Position numbers and translations under genes: made by a program. 44,516 nucleotides of DNA from Bacteroidales bacterium (GTDB lineage: Bacteria > Bacteroidota > Bacteroidia > Bacteroidales > P3): the NCBI GenBank assembly GCA_016283745.1, contig JAEENM010000017.1, positions 1 to 44,516 of the forward strand. The letters run 5' to 3'. The notes beneath the pieces were generated by a model, which worked only from the letters and a program-made list of their open reading frames with translations, was not told where the DNA came from and ran no database searches. Position 1 is the stretch's first letter. Each line of letters opens with the position of its first letter. This document shows positions 38,061 through 44,516 of this stretch, piece by piece.

Positions 38061-39164
38061 CTAATTCCTAACTAAATAATCGTTCACCAAAATTTCCGCC
38101 GCCTTGTAGCCGCTTATCTTGTTTTCCAAAATATCTTTCTTGAACTGATCTATGCCGGCACTTACGTCGGGATTGTTGTAGAAACGGTCTTTCAGCATAT
38201 TGTCGATGGTTTCGTACAAAATCCTGATGTTCTGTTCCTGCCGTTTGGCGTAGAAATATCCGTTCTGCTTGGTGAAAGTCACGTATTCCATCACGTTGTT
38301 CCACAAGTCATTGATACCCAGTCCACTGTAGGCCGAGCACAGCTGCACTTTGGGCAGCCAGCCGGAGTCGGGCATCGGGAACAGGTGCAGTGCGTTGCGA
38401 TACTGCGTGGCGGCGAGCTCCGACTTGGTGGGGTCTATGTCGCTCTTGTTGATGGCAATCATATCGGCCATCTCCATAATGCCGCGTTTGATGCCCTGCA
38501 GCTCGTCGCCGGTGTTGGCCAGCTGTAGAAGCAGGAAGAAATCCACCATCGAATGGGCCACCACCTCGCTCTGTCCCACGCCAACGGTCTCTATTATCAC
38601 CACGTCGAATCCTGCGGCCTCGCACAGCACTATTATCTCACGCGTCTTGCGCGCCACTCCGCCCAACGAGCCCGCGCTGGGGGAAGGACGGATGAAAGCC
38701 TTGGGGTCCACGCTAAGCTGCTCCATACGTGTCTTGTCGCCGAGTATGCTGCCGCCGCTGCGTTCGCTGCTGGGGTCGATGGCAAGCACCGCCACCTTGT
38801 GGTTGTGGGCGGTGAGCATGGTGCCGAGAGACTCGATAACGGTGCTCTTTCCCGCGCCGGGAACGCCCGTTATGCCCAGTCGCACCGACTTGCCGGAATA
38901 AGGCAGGCAACGCTCCAGCACCGTCTGCGCCTTCTCCTGATGTGCGGGCAAAGTGCTTTCTATCAAGGTAATGGCACGACTCAGCAAAGTGCGGTCGCCG
39001 TGCAGTATGCCGTCAACAAGTTCCTCCACGGTGGGTTCCTTGCGTTTGTTGGCACGCACTTTCTCCAGATAGCTGCTGCTGACTTTTTCGGGCTGCTCAA
39101 TGCCTTTTTGCACACTCAGCGCCGACTCGTAGTCGAAATTGCTGTGCAGATGCTTGTCTTCCAT
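38061..39164 (-). CDS. meaB: MeaB/ArgK-type G3E GTPase (methylmalonyl-CoA mutase chaperone)
   Basis: 367 aa. The P-loop GVPGAGKST at 100-108, the MeaB signatures AIDPSSERSGGSILGDKTRM, FIRPSPSAGSLGGVARKTRE and VIIETVGVGQSEVVA, and the NKSD guanine-specificity motif identify the family. It loads and protects adenosylcobalamin in methylmalonyl-CoA mutase, which in Bacteroidetes works in the propionate/succinate pathway. The mutase genes are not in the window. It starts 21 bp after the SDR gene, so the two are likely cotranscribed. Confidence 0.95.
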   Translation of the reverse strand: MEDKHLHSNFDYESALSVQKGIEQPEKVSSSYLEKVRANKRKEPTVEELVDGILHGDRTLLSRAITLIESTLPAHQEKAQTVLERCLPYSGKSVRLGITGVPGAGKSTVIESLGTMLTAHNHKVAVLAIDPSSERSGGSILGDKTRMEQLSVDPKAFIRPSPSAGSLGGVARKTREIIVLCEAAGFDVVIIETVGVGQSEVVAHSMVDFFLLLQLANTGDELQGIKRGIMEMADMIAINKSDIDPTKSELAATQYRNALHLFPMPDSGWLPKVQLCSAYSGLGINDLWNNVMEYVTFTKQNGYFYAKRQEQNIRILYETIDNMLKDRFYNNPDVSAGIDQFKKDILENKISGYKAAEILVNDYLVRN

Positions 39165-39185
39165 AATTCGGTGGTATGAAAGGGG

Positions 39186-39947
39186 TTACAGTTCTTTGTG
39201 GAAAATCGTGGCCGAAGCCTGTGCCTTGGGAGTTATCACAAGGTCGTTGATACACACGTGGTCGGGCAGTGTGGCCACATAATATATTGTATCGGCTATG
39301 TCGGCACCGGTGAGTGGCTCGTAGCCTTTGTACACGTTGTCGGCACGTTGCTGGTCGCCTTTGAAACGTACTATGGAGAACTCCGTCTCCACAGCTCCGG
39401 GAGCCACGTTGGTAACCTTGATGCCGTGTTTCACCATGTCGATGCGCATGGCGCGCGAGAGGCTGTCAACGGCGCTTTTGGTGGCGCAATACACGTTGCC
39501 GTTGGCGTAGGTCTCCTTGCCGGCGATGGAGGCGATGTTGAACACGTGTCCGGCGTTGTTCTTCACCATCCACGGCAGCACTTTGCGACTCACGTACAGC
39601 AGGCCTTTCACATTGGTGTCGATCATGCGTTCCCAATCGTCGATATTGCCGTCCTGCACAGGTTCCAGACCCACAGCCAAGCCGGCGTTGTTCACCAGAA
39701 TGTCGATATTTTTCCAACCGCTGGGCAGACTCTCGAAAGCCTTGTCCACAGCCTCGCGGCTGCGCACGTCGAAATTCAGCAGCATCAGGTCGATTTTGTA
39801 TTTCTTAACAAGCTCCTCACCTACAGCCTCAAGCAACTCCTTGCGGCGTCCGGTAAGTATCAGGTTGTATCCGTTTTTGGCGAAAATCTCCGCTGTGGCG
39901 CGTCCAATGCCCGAAGTGGCACCGGTTACACATACTATCTTGCTCAT
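39186..39947 (-). CDS. Short-chain dehydrogenase/reductase (YdfG-like)
   Basis: 253 aa. Classical SDR: cofactor motif TGATSGIG at ~8-15, NNAG at 86-89, catalytic Ser140, Tyr153 and Lys157 (YCATK). The basic GRRKE at ~33-37 after the second strand suggests NADP preference. It resembles YdfG (3-hydroxy acid/serine dehydrogenase), but the substrate is unproven. It is followed 21 bp later by meaB. Confidence 0.93.
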   Translation of the reverse strand: MSKIVCVTGATSGIGRATAEIFAKNGYNLILTGRRKELLEAVGEELVKKYKIDLMLLNFDVRSREAVDKAFESLPSGWKNIDILVNNAGLAVGLEPVQDGNIDDWERMIDTNVKGLLYVSRKVLPWMVKNNAGHVFNIASIAGKETYANGNVYCATKSAVDSLSRAMRIDMVKHGIKVTNVAPGAVETEFSIVRFKGDQQRADNVYKGYEPLTGADIADTIYYVATLPDHVCINDLVITPKAQASATIFHKEL

Positions 39948-39999
39948 ATATCTCTGTTTTATAATGATTTGACTTTAATTTATTTTTCACTCATTTCTG

Positions 40000-40007
40000 C
40001 AAATTTA
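40000..40007 (-). promoter_or_regulatory. Bacteroidetes -7 element (TAAATTTG) for SDR-meaB
   Basis: Perfect TAnnTTTG match ~53 bp upstream of the SDR ATG. A TTTG lies ~23 bp further upstream on the same strand and could be the -33 element. The rest of 39948-40299 shows only heptamer-like TTTGACC repeats (40201-40224) and A/T-rich sequence. Confidence 0.5.
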
Positions 40008-40299
40008 CACAAAAAAAATGATTTTTTCGCCAAAACAATTAAATTTTTCGCTATGATTTATCTTAGACTTTTTTTGAACGAGTCTTTATTACTAAAATCT
40101 TGGTGTCCAATAAAACGTGTCTCCGACATGTTATATTTTACATAAGATTCATTCACTGAAGAAACTGCACCGAAAAAAAAATTTCTCCAACTTCTTTCGA
40201 CCTTTGACTTTTGACCTTTGACAACTTTTTTTCAAAAATTCATAATTTCAAATACAAAAAAAGCTTTTTTCTCGTTATAAAGGCTCATAATATAAATGT

Positions 40300-41832
40300 A
40301 TGATTGACGAATTTGACGAACTGATGGATTCTCCTGCGGAGGAAAACTCTTTCGAAAACGAAGGGTATGAGCACACCGCCCCCTTTTTTGACGAGAACGG
40401 AAACCGTTTCAGCACCAGCGGAAAAATCTTGCTTCTCTTCCCCGAAGGCACCGCCGGACGTGTGGAAATCCCCGAGGGCACCGAGCATCTCTCCGCCGAC
40501 GCTTTCAAACTCAGCGGCGCAGTTACGGAATTGGTCATACCCTCCACTCTTAGAACTCTGCACCACAACGTTTTCCGCAAGCTCAGCAGTCTGCGGAGTT
40601 TCATCGTGCACCCCGACAACATCGATTTCAACACCGACTCCGAAGGACAAACGCTTTTCAATCACGACTTTACCAAAATCATCAAAGTGTCGTGCGATTG
40701 CGACGAGCCCCATTTCCCCAACGGGGTTTCGGAAATCGGCAACTACGCTTTCCAATACTGCACCAAGCTTACAAACATCGTCGTCCCCGACACGGTAACC
40801 AATGTCGGCACGGGTGCTTTCGCCCACTGCCGCAACCTGCGGGATATAACCCTCGGCTCCAAAACAAAAAAAATTCCCGGATGGCTGTTTATGGACTGTC
40901 CTGCGTTGGAACAGATGACCATCCCCGACAGCGTGAAACGTCTCGGCACCGGGGCTTTCGCACAATGTACCAACCTCAAGTCGGTGCATCTGCCCGACAC
41001 CCTCCAAGCCATTAACGGTCAGTGCTTTGCCGACTGCGTGTCGCTCGAAACGATTTTCCTGCCCATCGGCGTGAAGAGTGTCGGCACGGGGGCGTTCGAC
41101 GGCTGCCGCAACCTCGTAGCCATCGACGTTGACGAGGACAACGCCAAGCTATGCTCCGAAAACGGACTATTATATAATAAGTACCAGTCGCAGCTTTTGC
41201 GCTGTCCCGAAGGCAGCCGCAGTTTCGAATTGCCCGAGTTGCTCTCGTCGCTCGCACCGTCGGCTTTTGCGGGATGTCGCCACCTCACATCCATCGCCCT
41301 ACCTATATATATAATAAACATCCCCGACTACTGTTTCAGCGACTGCACCGAGCTTCAGTCCGTGTCGTTGCCGACAAATCTCGTCACCATAGGGCCGTCG
41401 GCGTTCGAGGGTTGCCGCAAGCTGAAAGAGATAAGCCTCCCTCCCACCCTGCAAAGCATCGGCGACTACGCCTTTTCGGGATGCGCCGCCCTTGAGCATA
41501 TCGACCTGCCGCAAAACCTCTCCGAAATTGGCAGCAGCAACCCGAAAGAGAACCAAAAAAGCGGCTGCACTTTCTATGGATGCTCGTCGTTGAAAGAACT
41601 TTCAGTCCCCGACAAAGTGTCGTCGCTCAACGAATACTGTTTCGGCAACTGCTCCAGCCTGCAAACCATACGCATCCCCTACCTTATCGACTACCTCAAC
41701 AACGACATTTTCGCCGGTTGCGACAGCCTGCGCAGGGCAATCCTCGCCAACCCCTACACCGAAATCGAGGAGGGCACTTTTTCCGAAAAAGTGGAGATAA
41801 TTTTCGACAATCCGACCGACAAATCCGTATAA
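40300..41832 (+). CDS. BspA-like leucine-rich-repeat protein (LRR_5) without signal peptide
   Basis: 510 aa. Residues ~60-490 are a series of ~23-residue BspA/LRR_5 repeats of the form IPDSVKRLGTGAFAQCTNLKSVHLPDTL, ending in a polar cap. Such repeats bind proteins and occur in surface adhesins of Bacteroidetes. Here the N-terminus (MIDEFDELMDSPAEENSF) is acidic and has no signal peptide or lipobox, and the C-terminus has no T9SS CTD, so the protein looks cytosolic. An out-of-frame ATG lies 4 bp upstream. A shorter repeat section near residue 280-300 is diverged (LCSENGLLYNKYQSQLLRCPEGSRS). Confidence 0.9.
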   Translation: MIDEFDELMDSPAEENSFENEGYEHTAPFFDENGNRFSTSGKILLLFPEGTAGRVEIPEGTEHLSADAFKLSGAVTELVIPSTLRTLHHNVFRKLSSLRSFIVHPDNIDFNTDSEGQTLFNHDFTKIIKVSCDCDEPHFPNGVSEIGNYAFQYCTKLTNIVVPDTVTNVGTGAFAHCRNLRDITLGSKTKKIPGWLFMDCPALEQMTIPDSVKRLGTGAFAQCTNLKSVHLPDTLQAINGQCFADCVSLETIFLPIGVKSVGTGAFDGCRNLVAIDVDEDNAKLCSENGLLYNKYQSQLLRCPEGSRSFELPELLSSLAPSAFAGCRHLTSIALPIYIINIPDYCFSDCTELQSVSLPTNLVTIGPSAFEGCRKLKEISLPPTLQSIGDYAFSGCAALEHIDLPQNLSEIGSSNPKENQKSGCTFYGCSSLKELSVPDKVSSLNEYCFGNCSSLQTIRIPYLIDYLNNDIFAGCDSLRRAILANPYTEIEEGTFSEKVEIIFDNPTDKSV

Positions 41833-41976
41833 AAAGCTAATCCTCAAAAGCTAAAAGAACGGAAAAATGCTGTCGGACCAAGACAATACCTACTTTACAA
41901 CTATTTGACACACAACTATTTAAATATTTTTGCAAAAAAAAAGAGCGAAAAAAGGCAAAATATGAAAAAAAAAGTG

Positions 41977-41984
41977 TAATTTTG
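41977..41984 (+). promoter_or_regulatory. Bacteroidetes -7 element (TAATTTTG) for rpsO
   Basis: Perfect TAnnTTTG match ~60 bp upstream of the rpsO ATG, within A-rich sequence. Confidence 0.5.
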
Positions 41985-42041
41985 CAGTCCGATTTTAAAG
42001 AAGAAAAAAGATAAATTTTAGACTAAAACTAATTAAATAGT

Positions 42042-42311
42042 ATGTATTTAACAGCAGAAAAGAAAAAAGAAATTTTTGCAAAATACGGTAAGAACGAAAA
42101 CGACACCGGTTCAATCGAAGCTCAGATAGCACTGTTCTCGTTCAGAATCCAGCACCTGACAGAGCATGTGAAAGACGCGAAAAAAGACCTCTCTACCAAA
42201 CGTGCATTGGTACACATGGTCGGAAAACGCAGAAGACTTCTCGACTATTTGAAGAAACAAGACATTGAGCGTTACCGTAACATCATCAAAGAGCTCAACA
42301 TTAGAAAATAG
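42042..42311 (+). CDS. rpsO: 30S ribosomal protein S15
   Basis: 89 aa, full length. The S15 pattern is clear: NENDTGSIEAQIALFSFRIQHLTEHVKDAKKDLSTKRALVHMVGKRRRLLDYLKKQDIERY. It binds 16S rRNA helices 20-22 early in 30S assembly. It lies directly before pnp, the order known from Escherichia coli, with a hairpin between the two. Confidence 0.98.
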   Translation: MYLTAEKKKEIFAKYGKNENDTGSIEAQIALFSFRIQHLTEHVKDAKKDLSTKRALVHMVGKRRRLLDYLKKQDIERYRNIIKELNIRK

Positions 42312-42338
42312 TTTTTCATATTTATTTGGTTATGGTTG

Positions 42339-42364
42339 AAGGCAATTAGAGTCCTAATTGCCTT
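42339..42364 (+). terminator. rpsO-pnp intergenic hairpin
   Basis: An 11-bp stem AAGGCAATTAG/CTAATTGCCTT with a 4-base loop, followed by TCTTCG rather than a T-run. In E. coli the rpsO-pnp spacer carries a terminator and processing hairpins; this one may act as a partial terminator or processing site. Confidence 0.7.
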
Positions 42365-42445
42365 TCTTCGTATTAAAAGGAATTCAATTAAAAGACTTGC
42401 GTGATGATTGCAAGCCGTATAGTAATATAAAGCAGAAAAGTAAAG

Positions 42446-44516
42446 ATGAACATTATCAAGAAGACTATCGATATGGGTGACGGCAACGTCATCGAAATCG
42501 AGACTGGCAAACTTGCCAAACAAGCCGACGGATCGGCAGTTGTAAGAATGAACGACACCATGCTTCTGGCCACAGTGTGCGCCAAGAAAGAAGCTGGCGA
42601 GAACGTGGATTTCATGCCACTCACAGTTGAATACCAAGAGAAATACGCCGCCACAGGCCGCTTCCCCGGAGGTTTCTTCAAACGCGAAGCCCGTCCTTCG
42701 GAACACGAAATCCTTATCGCACGCCTCGTGGACCGCGCACTGCGTCCCCTCTTCCCCGACGATTTCCACGCCGAAGTGCAGGTACAGATAACCCTTATCT
42801 CATGCGACAGAGAGACAGCTCCCGACGCCCTCGCAGCCCTCGCAGCAGCATCGGCAATAGCAGTTTCCGACATACCTTTCAACGGTCCCGTTAGCGAAGT
42901 GCGCGTGTCGCACCTCGACGGACAGTTTGTGATAAACACTCCCCTCTCCAAGATAGACAGCGCCGACCTCGACCTCATAGTGGCCGCCACCGACGAAAAC
43001 ATCATGATGGTGGAAGGCGAGATGAAGGAAGTGTCCGAAGACCTTATGCTCGAAGCCCTGAAAGCAGCCCACAACGCCATTCGCCTGCAGTGCAAGGCAA
43101 TTGCCGAACTCACCGTTGAGGCCGGCAAAACCGAAAAACGCGTTTACTGCCACGAGGAGAACGACCCCGAACTGAAAGAAGCCATGAACAAAGCCGTTTA
43201 CCAGCTTTGCTACGATTTCGCAAAACAGGGCATCCCCAACAAACAGCTCCGCGCCGAAGGTTTCGACAAGATAAAAGCCGACTACATCGAATCGCTCAAC
43301 CTCAGCGAAGAGGAACTGGCTGCCAAGCAGTTTATGATAGACCGTTATTTCCACGACATCGAGAAAGAGGCTATGCGCGACATGGTGCTCAACGAACGTA
43401 CCCGTCTCGACGGCCGCAAACTCGACGAGATACGCCCCATCTGGTGCGAAGTGGACTACCTGCCCTGCGCCCATGGTTCGGCAATATTCACCCGTGGCGA
43501 AACTCAGTCGCTCTCCACTGTTACCCTCGGCACCAAGCTCGACGAACAGGTGATCGACGGCGCCGTTATCGAAGGCACCAAGAATTTCCTGCTGCACTAC
43601 AACTTCCCCGGTTTCGCCACTGGCGAGGTGAAAGGCAACCGCGGTCTCAGCCGCCGCGAAGTAGGACACGGCAACCTCGCTTGGCGCGCCCTTAAACACG
43701 TCATCCCCACAGGTCCCGAAAACCCCTACACCATCCGCGTGGTGTCCGACATACTGGAATCCAACGGCTCTTCGTCGATGGCCACCGTTTGCGCCGGCAC
43801 ACTGGCACTGATGGATGCAGGTGTGAAAATTTCCAAACCCGTTACCGGTATCGCCATGGGACTTATCTCCAAAGGCGACAAATGGGCTGTACTCTCCGAC
43901 ATCCTTGGCGATGAGGACCACCTCGGCGACATGGACTTCAAGGTAACCGGCACACGCGACGGTATCACTGCCTGCCAGATGGATATCAAAGTTGACGGAC
44001 TCTCATACGAGGTGCTCTCCAAAGCACTCGCACAGGCTCACGCCGGACGCATGCATATAATGGACATCATCGAGGCTACCATCAGTAAGCCCCGCGAAGA
44101 CTACAAACCGTTTGTTCCGCGCATAGTGCAGATTCAGATACCCAAGGACTGCATCGGAGCTGTCATCGGTAAAGGCGGCGAAGTTATCCAAAAGATTCAG
44201 GCCGAGACCAACACCGTTATCAATATCGAAGAAGATGGCGAATTCGGCATCGTCGACGTTGCTTCGAGCAACAAGGACGACATCGAGGCCGCCCTCGAAT
44301 GGATCAAGGGCATCTGCGCCGTTCCCGAAGTGGGCACCGTTTATCAGGGCACTGTGAAAAGCATAGTGGAATTCGGTGCTTTCATCGAGATACTGCCCGG
44401 CAAAGAAGGTCTGCTCCACATCTCGGAATACGACTGGAAACGCAGCGACACCCTCGAAAACCTTCTCCACGAAGGCGACACCATAGAGGTGAAACTCATA
44501 GAGTTCGACGAAAAGA
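42446..44516 (+). CDS. pnp: Polyribonucleotide nucleotidyltransferase, 3' end beyond the window
   Basis: At least 690 residues from ATG 42446; no stop before the right edge. Two RNase PH-type cores ([32 protein letters not shown] in the first; [18 protein letters not shown]...[19 protein letters not shown] in the second) are followed by a KH domain with [15 protein letters not shown] and then an S1 domain ([33 protein letters not shown]). It degrades RNA 3' to 5' using phosphate and is part of mRNA turnover. The order with rpsO is conserved in many bacteria. Only the last few dozen residues are likely missing. Confidence 0.97.
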   Translation, partial: MNIIKKTIDMGDGNVIEIETGKLAKQADGSAVVRMNDTMLLATVCAKKEAGENVDFMPLTVEYQEKYAATGRFPGGFFKREARPSEHEILIARLVDRALRPLFPDDFHAEVQVQITLISCDRETAPDALAALAAASAIAVSDIPFNGPVSEVRVSHLDGQFVINTPLSKIDSADLDLIVAATDENIMMVEGEMKEVSEDLMLEALKAAHNAIRLQCKAIAELTVEAGKTEKRVYCHEENDPELKEAMNKAVYQLCYDFAKQGIPNKQLRAEGFDKIKADYIESLNLSEEELAAKQFMIDRYFHDIEKEAMRDMVLNERTRLDGRKLDEIRPIWCEVDYLPCAHGSAIFTRGETQSLSTVTLGTKLDEQVIDGAVIEGTKNFLLHYNFPGFATGEVKGNRGLSRREVGHGNLAWRALKHVIPTGPENPYTIRVVSDILESNGSSSMATVCAGTLALMDAGVKISKPVTGIAMGLISKGDKWAVLSDILGDEDHLGDMDFKVTGTRDGITACQMDIKVDGLSYEVLSKALAQAHAGRMHIMDIIEATISKPREDYKPFVPRIVQIQIPKDCIGAVIGKGGEVIQKIQAETNTVINIEEDGEFGIVDVASSNKDDIEAALEWIKGICAVPEVGTVYQGTVKSIVEFGAFIEILPGKEGLLHISEYDWKRSDTLENLLHEGDTIEVKLIEFDEK

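Overview
The window reads as a chromosomal segment of a Bacteroidales-type bacterium (phylum Bacteroidota), probably gut- or mouth-associated. The evidence is four secreted proteins with C-terminal type IX secretion (T9SS) sorting domains, a DUF4835/PorD-like protein, TAnnTTTG-type -7 promoter elements ahead of many genes, a FeoA-FeoB fusion with a FeoB-associated Cys-rich protein, and rpsO-pnp. I found no rRNA, tRNA, transposase, integrase, phage gene or CRISPR array. The genus cannot be settled from the sequence.

Layout. 1-2.8 kb (minus): the start of an unrecognised gene, a small T9SS cargo protein, a DUF456 membrane protein and a CNNM/CBS-pair membrane protein. 2.9-8.9 kb: an AraC-type regulator divergent from a TolC / HlyD / ABC-2 permease / ABC-2 permease operon that lacks an ATPase gene. 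9.0-10.3 kb (minus): a hemerythrin (RIC-like) protein translationally coupled to a LuxR-type regulator whose receiver has lost its phospho-acceptor Asp. 10.4-13.4 kb (minus): iron(II) uptake (feoAB fusion plus accessory protein). 13.8-14.5 kb: upp.

14.5-20.5 kb (minus) is the most unusual region. A single-chain type IIG restriction-modification enzyme carries an eight-G tract exactly at the start of its second target-recognition domain; gain or loss of one G would stop translation there. Upstream is a 136-bp imperfect palindrome, then an AlbA_2/RecG-like ATPase-family gene with a long Lys/Asn-rich repeat tract, bounded on both sides by near-identical ~97-99-bp direct repeats. This looks like a phase-variable defence locus with a potentially excisable accessory gene.

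20.7-28.1 kb (minus): a PLP aminotransferase, a PorD-like protein, a Spy-like Cys-rich periplasmic protein, an anti-sigma factor, an ECF sigma factor and a giant AsmA-family protein. The last four form a compact envelope/metal-stress block. 28.3-35.1 kb (minus): three T9SS cargo proteins, two of them tandem paralogues with PPC-like and beta-helix domains, sharing near-identical sorting domains and near-identical hairpin terminators. 35.2-37.9 kb (minus): a tight five-gene run of small envelope proteins ending in a PspC-domain protein. 38.1-39.9 kb (minus): an SDR oxidoreductase and the methylmalonyl-CoA mutase chaperone MeaB. 40.3-44.5 kb (plus): a BspA-like leucine-rich-repeat protein without signal peptide, rpsO, and pnp running off the right edge.

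Intergenic regions are rich in short heptamer-like tandem repeats and dispersed REP-like palindromes.
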